In this document: positions 8,474 through 17,761 of the stretch, piece after piece
Numbering within the stretch: the stretch's first letter is position 1
Layout of the letters: every line of letters starts with the position of its first letter
Origin: Halorubrum rubrum
GTDB lineage: Archaea; Halobacteriota; Halobacteria; Halobacteriales; Haloferacaceae
Direction: 5' to 3'
DNA: 64,000 nt
Assembly: GCF_024494685.1 (NCBI RefSeq)
Contig: NZ_JANHDM010000003.1
Span: 186,001-250,000, forward strand
Program-made: the position numbers and the translations under genes
The notes under the pieces: generated by a model
Databases searched by the model: none
What the model was told of the DNA's origin: nothing
What the model saw: only the letters and a program-made list of their open reading frames with translations

Positions 8474-9772
8474 GTGGTCGCCCTCCATCGGCCCTCGGGA
8501 ACGAACCGGTCCGAGGCGGTCGCCGTCGCGGTCGCGAACCTGCTGCCGCTCGTCGGCGTCGTCGCGCTCGGCTGGAACGCCGCGGCGCTCGTGACCCTCT
8601 ACTGGTTCGAACTCGGCATCGCCGCGCTCTTCGCCGTCGTCCGCGGGCTCTTCGCCGGTCGCCCGAGCGACCTCGACGCCGACGCGCTGGTGTTCGGGGC
8701 GCTGGCGTCGAAACCCCTCGCGCTGTCGGTCCCGCGGACCGACGTTCGGATCCATCTCTCCTCCGTCCTCTCGCTTCTCGTCGTCGCGCCGATCCTCGCG
8801 GCGACGTGGGTCGTCCTCGGCGGCGTCGTGTTGGGGTTCGTCGGGGCCGACTCGCTCTCGTCGGCCGCCCTCGAGACGGTCACGATCGCGGTGGGCGTCG
8901 TCCTCCTCTCGGAGGCCGGAACGACCGCCGTCGACTACTTCTACCGCGGCGGCTACCGCGAGGAGAGCGCGGGGACGGCCGTCTCGGGCGTCTTCTTCCG
9001 GCTCGCGACGGTGCTCGTCGGCGGGATCATGACGGTGACCGTCGTCGCGGAGGCCGTCGGCGTCGACGGCGACGCGACCGCGACGGAGGCGGCCGACCCG
9101 GTCGTGTTCGGCGTGCCGGTCCTCGTCGGCGCGGTGTGCGTCAAGTTCGCGTTCGACCTCGCGGGGCTGTACGGCGACCGGCTCGCCGCGATCGACGAGT
9201 CCGCGGACGGGATCCTCGGCTGGTCGCGCGACCCGCCCGCCCGCGACCCGATCGAGGACGACCTCGCGAACGCCGGCAGCCGGGTCCGACCCTCGCTCGG
9301 CGGACGGCTGTTCGGCGAGCCGGTCTCGCCCGTCGAGCACCCGGGCCCGTGGTACCTCTCGGTCCTCGCCCTCCTCGTCGCCCTCCTCTTCTCGCTCGGG
9401 CGTGCGTGGGGGATCGTCGCCGGGCTCGTCGTCCTCGCGGTCGCGATCCCCCCCGTCGCGACCGCGTGCGACTCGTTGATCCGGTACGGCCCCGTCGAGT
9501 ACCGCGTCGCCGGCGAAGGGGTCGCGGGCGGTCCCGCACTCGTGGGATACGACCGGGTCTGCGGGGCCGCGCTGTGGCGGATAGAGCCGTGGGACGAGGA
9601 GTCGCTGCGGATCGAACGCGATCCCCTCGACGAGCGGTTCGACACGTCGACGGTCGCGGTCGAACTGCGCGACCGCGATCTCCGGCTCCCCCGGCTCGGC
9701 GAGTCGGACGCCGACCGCGTCCTCGACGTCTTCGACCGCCGGCCCGAGCGCCCCGAGCGATCCGACGGGTGA
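8474..9772 (+). CDS. DUF6498 polytopic membrane protein
   Basis: This 432-residue protein starts at GTG 8474. An N-terminal hydrophobic region begins with VANLLPLVGVVALGWNAAAL then LYWFELGI, the pattern of DUF6498. It has about six to eight hydrophobic segments up to residue 330, then a soluble C-terminal segment of about 100 residues rich in R/D/E. A hydrophilic loop lies around 240-290. The function is unknown; there are no enzyme motifs. It sits 30 bp after the dehydrogenase but has no obvious functional link to it. Confidence 0.72.
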   Translation: MVALHRPSGTNRSEAVAVAVANLLPLVGVVALGWNAAALVTLYWFELGIAALFAVVRGLFAGRPSDLDADALVFGALASKPLALSVPRTDVRIHLSSVLSLLVVAPILAATWVVLGGVVLGFVGADSLSSAALETVTIAVGVVLLSEAGTTAVDYFYRGGYREESAGTAVSGVFFRLATVLVGGIMTVTVVAEAVGVDGDATATEAADPVVFGVPVLVGAVCVKFAFDLAGLYGDRLAAIDESADGILGWSRDPPARDPIEDDLANAGSRVRPSLGGRLFGEPVSPVEHPGPWYLSVLALLVALLFSLGRAWGIVAGLVVLAVAIPPVATACDSLIRYGPVEYRVAGEGVAGGPALVGYDRVCGAALWRIEPWDEESLRIERDPLDERFDTSTVAVELRDRDLRLPRLGESDADRVLDVFDRRPERPERSDG

Positions 9773-9847
9773 GCGCGCCGGTCCGAACCGAACGGTGATC
9801 TCGATATCGATTTTCGTGTACGGTGTTTCCCGTATTCGTGGATAACC

Positions 9848-9854
9848 TATATAA
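9848..9854 (+). promoter_or_regulatory. TATA box for class III aminotransferase
   Basis: TATATAA is centred 27 bp before ATG 9878. The distance fits archaeal TBP-directed initiation at or next to the ATG, so the mRNA should be leaderless. This decides the start over the GTG at 9866. Confidence 0.75.
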
Positions 9855-9877
9855 CGACCACAGCCGTGGGTGGACGT

Positions 9878-11308
9878 ATGACGGCAGGACCACCGATCGA
9901 GGAGATCCACTTCGATGACGCGCCGAACGTCGACGCGGTTCCCGGTCCGAAGGGTCGGGAGCTGCTCGAGAAACAGGAACGCATCGACAGCAGCGCGGTC
10001 AAGTATCCCGGCGACATTCCGATCGCGTTCGACTCGGGGAAGGGCGCGACGGTCCGCGACGTCGACGGCAACACCTACATCGACATGTTCGCCGGCATCG
10101 GCGTGTTGAACGTCGGCCACTCGAACCCGTACGTGCTGGAGGCGGTCAGAGAACAGACCGAGAAGCTCGTTCACACCGTCGACTTCCCGACCGAGGCGCG
10201 CCTCGACCTGATCGAGAAGCTCGACGAGATCGCCCCGGCCGGCCTCCGGGGCGAGAACCGGGTCGTCTTCGGCGGCCCGACCGGCAGCGACGCGGTCGAG
10301 GCCGCGATCAAGCTCGCGAAGTACAACACCGGCGGCGACGGCCTGATCGCGTTCCGGGGGAGCTACCACGGCGCGACCTCCGGCGCGATGGCGCTCACCG
10401 CGAACAAGGGGTTCAAGGACGACTATACCCCCCTGATCCCGGACGTGGTCCACGCGAAGTACCCGTCGCCGTTCATCGACCGCCACGAGTCGGGCGACGC
10501 CGCCGCGGTCTGTCCCGTCGCCGACGGCGAGTGCTGTGAGTCCGTCTCGTGTGCCCGCGCGCTGAAGGAGGTCCAGGAGATCATCGAGGACCCCTACGGC
10601 GGGCTCGCGAACCCCGCCGGCATCTTCGTCGAGCCGATCCAGGGCGAGGGCGGCGTCATCGTCCCGCCGGAGGGCTTCCTGAAGGGGCTCCGCGAGATCG
10701 CCACCGAGAACGACATCCCGCTGATGTTCGACGAGATCCAGAGCGGGCTCGGCCGCTCGGGGCAGTGGTGGGCGAGCGAGTGGCACGGCGTCACGCCCGA
10801 CATCATGACGACCGCGAAGGCCCTCGGCGGCGTCGGCTTCCCGCTGTCGGCGACGATCTACCACGAGGACCTCGACACGTGGGACGCCGGCGGCCACGCC
10901 GGCACCTACCGGGGGCACACCGTCGCGATGCGCGCCGGGACCCGCGCGATCGAGTACATCCAGGAGCACGACCTCCTGGCGCACGCCCGCGACCTCGGCG
11001 AACACGTCCGCGGCCGGCTCCGGACCGCGGGGGAGGGGAACGACCGCCTCGGCGAGGTCCGTGGCCGCGGCCTGTTCATCGGCGCGGAGTTCGTCGACGA
11101 GGACGGGAACCCCGACGGCGACGCGGTCGAGGCGATCCAGCAGTACTGCTTCGAACACGGCGTCCTGGTCTGGACGGCCGGCCGCCACGGCAACGTCCTC
11201 CGCCTGTTGCCGCCGCTCGTGTTGACCCGCGACCTGGCCGACACCGCGCTCGACGTGATCGTCGACGCGATCGACCACGTCACGGCCGAGACGGCCGCGT
11301 CGCGGTAA
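9878..11308 (+). CDS. Class III PLP-dependent aminotransferase
   Basis: This 476-residue fold-type I enzyme transfers amino groups from an omega-amine such as ornithine, GABA or diaminobutyrate to a 2-oxoacid. [15 protein letters not shown], the [20 protein letters not shown] phosphate loop, [16 protein letters not shown] (Asp285) and TTAKALGG (Lys314, the Schiff-base lysine) are all present. An unusual Cys-rich insert occurs at 210-226 (Cys212, 219, 220, 225). The downstream M20 amidohydrolase has its own promoter but could act in the same amino acid catabolic route. Family-level assignment is firm; the substrate is open. Confidence 0.9.
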   Translation: MTAGPPIEEIHFDDAPNVDAVPGPKGRELLEKQERIDSSAVKYPGDIPIAFDSGKGATVRDVDGNTYIDMFAGIGVLNVGHSNPYVLEAVREQTEKLVHTVDFPTEARLDLIEKLDEIAPAGLRGENRVVFGGPTGSDAVEAAIKLAKYNTGGDGLIAFRGSYHGATSGAMALTANKGFKDDYTPLIPDVVHAKYPSPFIDRHESGDAAAVCPVADGECCESVSCARALKEVQEIIEDPYGGLANPAGIFVEPIQGEGGVIVPPEGFLKGLREIATENDIPLMFDEIQSGLGRSGQWWASEWHGVTPDIMTTAKALGGVGFPLSATIYHEDLDTWDAGGHAGTYRGHTVAMRAGTRAIEYIQEHDLLAHARDLGEHVRGRLRTAGEGNDRLGEVRGRGLFIGAEFVDEDGNPDGDAVEAIQQYCFEHGVLVWTAGRHGNVLRLLPPLVLTRDLADTALDVIVDAIDHVTAETAASR

Positions 11309-11382
11309 CACGGCGCCCGGCACCGCGCCGGCCTCGAGACGGCCGGAGACGCCCCGGTCGCACGGCCTCTCGAGTAAACCAC

Positions 11383-11389
11383 TTATATT
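11383..11389 (+). promoter_or_regulatory. TATA box for M20 amidohydrolase
   Basis: TTATATT is centred 31 bp before ATG 11417, predicting a 5' leader of only a few bases. An earlier ATG at 11398 would lie inside or upstream of the initiation region and is disfavoured. Confidence 0.65.
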
Positions 11390-11416
11390 CTCTCGGGATG
11401 TACAACCGCAGAACCA

Positions 11417-12697
11417 ATGTCTCACGACGTGCGGAACCGACTCTCGTCCGTTCGGCGGGCGTTACACAGGCACCCGGAGCCCGGCTGGTGTGAGTTCCGC
11501 ACGACCGCCCGGATCGTCGAGGAGCTGCGCCGGATCGGCGTCGACGATCTGGCGATCGGGCGGGAGGCGCTTGCCTCGGACCATCGCATGGCGGTCCCGC
11601 CGGCCGAGACGCTCGCCGAGTGGCGCGAGCGAGCGGCCGAGGCGGGCGTCGACCCCGCGGTGCTCGAGTCGACCGCCGACGGCCACACCGGAGCCGTCGC
11701 GACCGTTCGGAGCGGCGAGGGGCCGACGGTCGGGCTGCGGGTCGACATGGACGGCGTCTCGATCCCCGAGTCGTCGTCGGCCGGCCACCGGCCCGCCGAC
11801 GAGGGGTTCCGATCGGAGACCGAGGGGTACATGCACGCCTGCGGCCACGACGCGCACGCCGCGATCGCGCTCGGCGTGCTCGAGGCGGTGAAGGCGAGCG
11901 ACTTCGAGGGAACGTTCCGGGTCTTCTTCCAGCCCGCCGAGGAGGTCGCCGGGGGCGGAAAGCCGCTGGCCGAGGGCGGATTGGTCGACGACGTCGACGA
12001 GCTGCTCGCGTTCCACCTCGGACTCGGGAGACCGACGGGCACGGTCGTCGCGAACGCGACCCGGCCGCTCGCGATGGCACACATCAACGCGACCTTCGAG
12101 GGGGCGAGCGCGCACGCCGGCAAGGAGCCGAGCGGCGGGACGAACGCGATGCAGGCGATGACGACGGCGGTCCAGAACGCCTACGGGATCGCCCGCCACG
12201 GCGACGGGCTCACCCGCGTGAACTTCGGGCGCGTCGAGGGCGGGAGCGCGAGCAACGTGATCGCTGAAGAGATCACCCTCGACGGCGAGGTCCGCGGCGA
12301 GACCACGGCGCTGATGGAGTACATGCGGACCGAGCTCGAGCGGATCCTGTACGCGGCCGCGGAGCTTCACGAGTGTGACGTGGTCATCCGCCGGATCAGC
12401 GAGTCGATCCGGGTCGACGGCGACCCGACGCTCGCGGACCTCGTCGCGGGCGTGGCCCGGACCGTCCCCTCGATCGACGAGGTGGTCCCCGAGGCCCCGC
12501 TGGAGGCGAGCGAGGACGTGACGTTCCTGATGGACCGCGTTCACCGAAACGGCGGGCGGTCGCTGTACCTGATCGTCGGCGCTGACCACCCGACCAGCCA
12601 CCACACGCCGACGTTCGACCTCGACGAGCGGGCGCTCGACGTCGGGGTCGAGCTCCTGACCGAGGTCGTCTCGGCGCTGGGTGCCGACCGGTCGTAG
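11417..12697 (+). CDS. M20-family amidohydrolase / aminoacylase
   Basis: This 426-residue zinc metallohydrolase resembles N-acyl-amino acid and aminobenzoyl-glutamate hydrolases (AbgB/HipO group). RVDMDGVSIPE and ACGHDAHAA (Cys142, His144) contain metal ligands. FQPAEEVAGG contributes Glu175 and Glu176, the general base region. AFHLGL and a late DHPTSHHTPTFD segment supply the last His ligands. A middle stretch around 185-300 is the dimerisation domain. It lies downstream of the aminotransferase on the same strand. Confidence 0.87.
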   Translation: MSHDVRNRLSSVRRALHRHPEPGWCEFRTTARIVEELRRIGVDDLAIGREALASDHRMAVPPAETLAEWRERAAEAGVDPAVLESTADGHTGAVATVRSGEGPTVGLRVDMDGVSIPESSSAGHRPADEGFRSETEGYMHACGHDAHAAIALGVLEAVKASDFEGTFRVFFQPAEEVAGGGKPLAEGGLVDDVDELLAFHLGLGRPTGTVVANATRPLAMAHINATFEGASAHAGKEPSGGTNAMQAMTTAVQNAYGIARHGDGLTRVNFGRVEGGSASNVIAEEITLDGEVRGETTALMEYMRTELERILYAAAELHECDVVIRRISESIRVDGDPTLADLVAGVARTVPSIDEVVPEAPLEASEDVTFLMDRVHRNGGRSLYLIVGADHPTSHHTPTFDLDERALDVGVELLTEVVSALGADRS

Positions 12698-12808
12698 CGG
12701 TCCGAACGCGGCGGTGAACGGCCTCGGGCGCGGCGGAACGCCGATCTCGGCGCGTCGAAGCACTTCACCGACCACAACCATTAATCCGCTGAGCCACCCG
12801 TTTCGGGT

Positions 12809-13468
12809 ATGTCCGAAGACGAGCTACCCCCGTCGCTCGAAACGGCGGCGGACGCCGACCGACCTCGCGGGATCTTGACTCCCTCGGACCGCGACTTCCT
12901 CCTCGGTCGCAAGACCGACTACACCGAGCACTCCAGGAAACAGAAGCGAAACCGGATCCGCCGACGGGTTCGCAACGCGGTCCTCGATTTCAGCATCCTC
13001 TACGAGTGTCTGGAGGACCGCGACCGGAAGACCGTCTTCGACCCCGACGACGAGGACCGCGAGGCGTACACGCGGGGAATAACCGACATGCTCGCGTTCC
13101 TCCATCTGGGGACGATGGGATACGTCACCCCGTTCAAGGACATGCTCTCGCAGGGTGTCGCGAAGTCCGAACAGCGGCTCGCGGGGTCGGACTACCGGAT
13201 GGTCACCGTCGAGTTCAACGTCGACCCCGTCGGCCAGATCGACGTCGACGAGGTGATAGCGAAGATCGAGGCCGACGAGTTCGAGCGGATAACCGACGAG
13301 GAGCTGCGCGCGTTCGTCCGCCTGCTGTCGATGTCCGAGGAGTTCACCCCCGACGACGTTCGCGACGGGCTCAAAGCGCGCGTCGACGAGTTCGTCGCGG
13401 AGATCCGCGAGAGCGAGGAGCGGCGAGACAGGGCCGTCGAGGAGCTGACGACGCGGGACGGGCGCTGA
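12809..13468 (+). CDS. Conserved haloarchaeal protein of unknown function
   Basis: This 219-residue soluble protein has a charged composition (many D, E, R). After a variable N-terminus there is a basic patch (HSRKQKRNRIRRRVRNAV, about 44-61), which could contact nucleic acid. A helical region follows (FSILYECLEDRDRK, TRGITDMLAFLHLG) and a C-terminal helical tail with E/R-rich coiled-coil character. I recognise no family function. The ATG is preceded by a TATA-like cattaatcc around 12779-12787, about 26 bp upstream. Confidence 0.75.
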   Translation: MSEDELPPSLETAADADRPRGILTPSDRDFLLGRKTDYTEHSRKQKRNRIRRRVRNAVLDFSILYECLEDRDRKTVFDPDDEDREAYTRGITDMLAFLHLGTMGYVTPFKDMLSQGVAKSEQRLAGSDYRMVTVEFNVDPVGQIDVDEVIAKIEADEFERITDEELRAFVRLLSMSEEFTPDDVRDGLKARVDEFVAEIRESEERRDRAVEELTTRDGR

Positions 13469-13533
13469 GCGTCGGTGTCGGTCGGATCGGTCTCGCGTCC
13501 GGGGGTCGGTCGCGTGACGGGGAGCCACCTGAA

Positions 13534-13541
13534 CTTTTATC
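13534..13541 (+). promoter_or_regulatory. TATA-like box for aldehyde ferredoxin oxidoreductase
   Basis: CTTTTATC is centred about 27 bp before ATG 13565. It rules out the upstream in-frame start at 13475, which would precede the promoter. Confidence 0.65.
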
Positions 13542-13564
13542 GCCCGGCCGTCGTAGGGATCGGT

Positions 13565-15283
13565 ATGAAACACGCACAGGGGCAACTCCTCTCGATCGAC
13601 CTGACGGACAGGACGGTCACGACGGAGCCGATCGACGACGTACTCTCGGAGTTCATCGGAGGACGCGGGCTCAACACCCGCCTCGCCTACGAGCGGATCC
13701 CGTTCGACGCCGACCCGCTCGGCCCGGAGAACCGGATCTACTTCTCGACGGGACCGATGCAGTACTCCACGACGTCGTACACCGGACGCATGGCGGCGAC
13801 GAGCGTCTCGCCGCTCACGAACGGGATGTTCTCCTCGAACGCGGGCGGGTTCCTCTCGCGGAACTTCACCGGGGCGGGCTACGCCGCGGTCGAACTCGTC
13901 GGCGCGAGCGACGACCTGCTCGCGCTCCACGTGCGCGAGGCCGACGAGGACGGCACGCCGACCGTCGAGTTCGAGGAGGTCCCGGAGCTCGAGCAGGCGG
14001 AGGTGCCGGCGGTGTCGGAACACTTCGAGGCGGAACGCGACCTGGAGCCGGAACATCTGGCGTGTATCGGGCCTGCCGGCGAGAACGCGGTCCGGTTCGC
14101 GTCGATCATGACCTCCGAGACGCGCGCGTTCGGGCGGGGCGGACTGGGTTCCGTCCTCGGCGCGAAGGGCGTGAAGGCGCTCACCTTCGACGGCGACGCC
14201 GACGCCGAGATCGAGCTCGACTGGCCCGCCGAGGCCGGTGAGATCCACCGGGAGGCGGCGACCTCCGACTCGATCATGAAACGACAGGGAACGACGAGCG
14301 TGACCGAGCTGTCGAACGCGATGGAGGCGCTCCCCACCTACTACTTCTCAGAGCAGTCCTTCGAGGGCGTCGAGGGCATCTCCGGTGACCGCGTCGAGGA
14401 GAAGAAGTACAAGAAGGGGACCTGCTCGAACTGCGCGTTCGCGTGTAAGCTGCCGACCCGCGACGAGGAGCGCGGCATCGAAACGGAGGGTCCCGAGTTC
14501 GAGACGGTGATGGCGTTCGGCAGCAACGCCGGCGTCGACGAGATGGTGGACGTGATGGCGGCGAACCAGCTGTGTGACGAGCTCGGCATGGACACCATCT
14601 CCTGTGGGAACGTGGTCTCGATGTTCCTCGAGAGCGAGGACGAGTTCGGCAACGCCGAGCTCGTCCGCTCCGTGGTCGAGCAGATCGCCTACCGCGAGGG
14701 CGTCGGCGACAAGCTCGCGGCGGGGATCCACCGGGCCCACGAGGAGTTCGGCGCGGAGGACTGGACGGTGAAGGGCATGACCTTCTCGGCGCACGACGGC
14801 CGGTCGCTCAACGGCCAGGGGCTCGCGTTCGCGACCGCGAACCGCGGGGCCGACCACATGTACGCCGAGTTCTACCCGTACGAGTACCCGCTCGTGAGCA
14901 AGGAGGAGGCCTTCGAACCGAGCGGGCTCGACGGGAAGCCGCCGAAGATCGTCGAGAAGGAGAACCGCAACGCGATCCTCGACTCCGCGGTCATCTGTAA
15001 GTTCTCGCGCGGGGTCGTCACCGACGACCGGCTCGCGACGCTTCTCGACGCCGACTACGAGGACCTCATCGCCACCGGGGGGCGGGTCGTCGAGATGGAG
15101 CGCGCGTTCAACAACGCCCGCGGCTTCGACCGCGGCGACGACACGCTCCCGTACGCCGACCAGATCGAGGGGTTCGAGGAGGGGCTCTCCGAGTACTACG
15201 CGGTCCGCGGCTGGAACGACGACGGAACCGTTCCGGAGTACGACGACGTGGTCGGTCCGGCCACCGGGACGGCTGACGACTGA
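13565..15283 (+). CDS. aor: Aldehyde ferredoxin oxidoreductase (tungsten/molybdopterin)
   Basis: This 572-residue enzyme oxidises aldehydes to carboxylates with ferredoxin, using a bis-pterin W (or Mo) cofactor and one [4Fe-4S] cluster. The pterin-binding N-terminal domain has IGGRGLNTRL and FSTGPM, with TGRMAATSVSP following. Cluster ligands are Cys287, Cys290 and Cys294 (TCSNCAFACK) with Cys478 (SAVICKF), the same CxxCxxxC plus distant Cys layout as Pyrococcus AOR. No electron-transfer partner or cofactor gene is adjacent. The family is certain; aldehyde specificity is not. Confidence 0.92.
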   Translation: MKHAQGQLLSIDLTDRTVTTEPIDDVLSEFIGGRGLNTRLAYERIPFDADPLGPENRIYFSTGPMQYSTTSYTGRMAATSVSPLTNGMFSSNAGGFLSRNFTGAGYAAVELVGASDDLLALHVREADEDGTPTVEFEEVPELEQAEVPAVSEHFEAERDLEPEHLACIGPAGENAVRFASIMTSETRAFGRGGLGSVLGAKGVKALTFDGDADAEIELDWPAEAGEIHREAATSDSIMKRQGTTSVTELSNAMEALPTYYFSEQSFEGVEGISGDRVEEKKYKKGTCSNCAFACKLPTRDEERGIETEGPEFETVMAFGSNAGVDEMVDVMAANQLCDELGMDTISCGNVVSMFLESEDEFGNAELVRSVVEQIAYREGVGDKLAAGIHRAHEEFGAEDWTVKGMTFSAHDGRSLNGQGLAFATANRGADHMYAEFYPYEYPLVSKEEAFEPSGLDGKPPKIVEKENRNAILDSAVICKFSRGVVTDDRLATLLDADYEDLIATGGRVVEMERAFNNARGFDRGDDTLPYADQIEGFEEGLSEYYAVRGWNDDGTVPEYDDVVGPATGTADD

Positions 15284-16852
15284 TCACTCCGCGCGTTCCG
15301 GGACGGCGGTCGCGGAGTCGACGTCGCGGAACTCGAAACGTGCGCCGCCCTCGTCGCCGTCGACGAGCGAGACGGACCACCCGTGTGCGTCGGCCACCTC
15401 CGAGACGATCTTCAGCCCGAACCCGGTGCCGTCGGGGTCGGTCGAGACGCCCGCGCAGAACGCGTCCTGGCGGAACTCCTCGGGAATTCCCGGTCCGTCG
15501 TCGACGAGGTAGAACCCCGGTTCGCCCTCGAGGGCACCGACCTCGATCGTGACCGCGTCGCCGCCGTGCGTGACGGCGTTGGCGATCAGGTTCTCGAGCG
15601 CCTGCCGCAGCCGGCTCCGGTCCGCCCGGAACCGGAGGTCATCGCCGACGACGAGCGAGGCGTCCGCGGTGTCGACGTTCGCCCAACACTCCTCGACGAG
15701 CGCCGAGAGCGTCACCGACTCCGTCTCGTCGATCGCCTCGCCCCGTCTGGCGAGCGCCAGCAGGTCCTCGACGAGCGCGTCCATCCGGTCGAGCGACCGG
15801 GCGACGGTGTCGATCTCCGGGAACTCCTCGCCCTCCTCTCCGATCCGGTCCCGGATCATGTCGAGGTTCCCGCGCGCGACGTTGAGCGGGTTCCGCAGGT
15901 CGTGTGAGACCACCCCGGCGAACTCCTCGAGCCGGTCGCGTTCCCGAGCGACCTCGTCCTCGCGCACCCGGAGCTGGCGTTCGCGTTCGATCCGGACGAA
16001 CACCATGGTCACGGTGGCCGCCCAGAGGCGCGCGACGGCCAGCTCCGACTCGTCGAAGGCGTCGCGCTCCGTGGAGCCGACGTCGATCACGCCGTATCGA
16101 CCGAGCGGCACCACGAGTTCGCTCCGGATCGGCGAGTCGGGATTGTACCGGTCCGGCTCCGCGTGCGTGTCGGCGACGTACTCCGGATCGCCGGACTCGA
16201 ACACCTCCCAGGAGATGCTCGGATCGTCCTCGGTGAACCGCGGGTGGTCGCCGACGAGTTCGTCGGCCGCGTCGGTCCACGCGGCCGGTTCGAGGGCGTT
16301 CGTCTCCTCGTCGTACAGCCAGATCGCCGCGATCGGGTGACCGAGAACGTCCTCGACGTACTCGACGGCCATCTCCGCCGCGACGACTCGGTCGGTCGTC
16401 TTCAGCAGGTCCTGTGTCGCCTCGTGGAGCGCCTCCAGCGTCCGCGTCCGCCGGTGGAGTTGGACCTGCTTCTCGTGGAGTTGGACCTGCTTCTCGCGCC
16501 GTTCCCGGACGTCGACCATCGTGACGACGAGGTACGTCTCGCCGTCCTGCTCGAAGGGTCCGAGGCTGATCATCAGCGGAACCTCGCTCCCGTCGGCGTG
16601 GCGAGCGACGAGCTCGAGGCCCGCCGCCATCGACCGCGGCTCGGGGTCGGTCACGTACCGCTCGAGGTCGTCACCGGGGCCGCCGCCGGACGGGTCGGAC
16701 AGGAGCGCCTCCACGTCGGATCCCTCCAGATCGGCGGGATCGTAGCCGAGAACGTCCTCGATTCGGGCGTTGCCGGCGCGGACGACGCCGTCGGTGTCGA
16801 CGACGATGACCGGGTTTGGAAGCCCGTCGAGCGCCTCGGGGAATCGATCCAT
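15284..16852 (-). CDS. PAS-GAF sensor histidine kinase
   Basis: This 522-residue soluble sensor kinase has no membrane segment. A PAS domain spans about 1-118, a short coiled coil with a duplicated heptad EKQVQLH spans 120-137, and a GAF domain spans about 150-290. HisKA has VSHDLRNPLN with phospho-acceptor His317. HATPase_c has an N-box NLIANAVTHG, G1 DDGPGIP and G2 GTGFGLKIV. The start at 16852 is 2 bp after the stop of the DUF5806 gene, so the two are likely co-transcribed. No response regulator is adjacent, typical of haloarchaeal orphan kinases. It converges with aor. Confidence 0.92.
   Translation of the reverse strand: MDRFPEALDGLPNPVIVVDTDGVVRAGNARIEDVLGYDPADLEGSDVEALLSDPSGGGPGDDLERYVTDPEPRSMAAGLELVARHADGSEVPLMISLGPFEQDGETYLVVTMVDVRERREKQVQLHEKQVQLHRRTRTLEALHEATQDLLKTTDRVVAAEMAVEYVEDVLGHPIAAIWLYDEETNALEPAAWTDAADELVGDHPRFTEDDPSISWEVFESGDPEYVADTHAEPDRYNPDSPIRSELVVPLGRYGVIDVGSTERDAFDESELAVARLWAATVTMVFVRIERERQLRVREDEVARERDRLEEFAGVVSHDLRNPLNVARGNLDMIRDRIGEEGEEFPEIDTVARSLDRMDALVEDLLALARRGEAIDETESVTLSALVEECWANVDTADASLVVGDDLRFRADRSRLRQALENLIANAVTHGGDAVTIEVGALEGEPGFYLVDDGPGIPEEFRQDAFCAGVSTDPDGTGFGLKIVSEVADAHGWSVSLVDGDEGGARFEFRDVDSATAVPERAE
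16454..16495. repeat. 21-bp perfect tandem duplication in kinase linker
   Basis: Two identical 21-bp units (16454-16474 and 16475-16495) encode the duplicated heptad EKQVQLH in the coiled-coil linker between PAS and GAF domains. Confidence 0.9.
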
Positions 16853-16854
16853 GG

Positions 16855-17616
16855 CTACTCCTCTGGCTCGTGAACGTGACCGCACTCCGGACAGCGGACC
16901 TCCTCGCCGCGGAGGTTCGCCGAGGAGGTTCGGACCTCGCGCATCACCTCGCCGATCCGGTCTTCGGCGTCCAGTTCGTCCGCGACCGCGAGGTCGACGC
17001 CCTCGACCTCCAGGAGGAACTTCGCGACCTCCGTCACCTCGTACATCATCTCGTCTAAGTCCTCCGCGGTGAAGAACCCGGACATCGCCCCGTAGAGGAA
17101 CGTCGCTCCCGCCTTCGTCACCTTCTCCTCGAAGGAGTAGCGCGCCTGGTTGACCGCCTGGGGAGTGTAGGTGTCGGTCATGAAGGGGACCAGTTCCGGG
17201 AGGTTCTCGCCGATCTTCGTCATCTCGACGCCCGTCTCGGTGCGGAAGTCGGCACAGAGCCGCGCGATGGCCCACTCGCGGGCCGTGACGTACGTCCGGT
17301 CGCGGAGGAACTCGTTGACGCGCTCGTATCGCGCGCCGTCCATCTTCTTGAATCGCTCGTACTTTCGCACGTCGCGGGGGACGTCCTCGGCGTCGTCGTG
17401 GGAGTCCGTGTCCGCCGCGTCGTCGGAGCCGGCGTCCGCGTCGTCGGAGCCGGCGTTCGCGTCGGCATCGTCGCCGTGAGCACCCGGATCGGCGGTAGCA
17501 TCGGTGTCGGATCCGGCGGTGACTCCGTTCCCGTCGCCGCGGCCGCCCGGATCGGCCGAGTCGGCCGCCCCGTCGTCGGTCTGGGCGTCGGCGGAGGAGC
17601 CGGAAGGATCGGTCAT
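16855..17616 (-). CDS. DUF5806 family protein
   Basis: The 253-residue product has a disordered acidic N-terminal third (D/G/A-rich, to about residue 80), then the conserved DUF5806 core beginning DVRKYERFKKMDGARYER and including TAREWAIARLCADFRT, and a C-terminal CPECGHVHEPEE half zinc knuckle. The core is strongly conserved among haloarchaea, but no function is known to me. The stop is 2 bp before the sensor kinase ATG, suggesting co-expression. The ATG at 17616 follows an upstream region shared with the divergent uspA gene. Confidence 0.8.
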   Translation of the reverse strand: MTDPSGSSADAQTDDGAADSADPGGRGDGNGVTAGSDTDATADPGAHGDDADANAGSDDADAGSDDAADTDSHDDAEDVPRDVRKYERFKKMDGARYERVNEFLRDRTYVTAREWAIARLCADFRTETGVEMTKIGENLPELVPFMTDTYTPQAVNQARYSFEEKVTKAGATFLYGAMSGFFTAEDLDEMMYEVTEVAKFLLEVEGVDLAVADELDAEDRIGEVMREVRTSSANLRGEEVRCPECGHVHEPEE

Positions 17617-17761
17617 GTTCGACCACACTCGACGGGCGGATGAAAGGGTTGTGGGTGGGCGTCGGGGCGGCGTCCCGGACGCGGGGTCGCGGGACCGGGT
17701 CGCGGACGCGTGTCGTCCCGCACGGCGAACGCTTTTGAAACCGGCGCGCGAGGTGAGGAGC

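Noticed and set aside
7319-11425. A 1368-codon open frame on the minus strand
   Set aside because: It lies antisense to four well-supported genes (symporter end, dehydrogenase, DUF6498, aminotransferase), has an Arg/Val/Asp-rich product with no domain, and arises from the lack of stops in high-GC DNA.
13475-13564. N-terminal extension of aor from an upstream in-frame start
   Set aside because: The TATA-like box at 13534-13541 lies inside it, and the conserved protein begins at MKHAQGQ.
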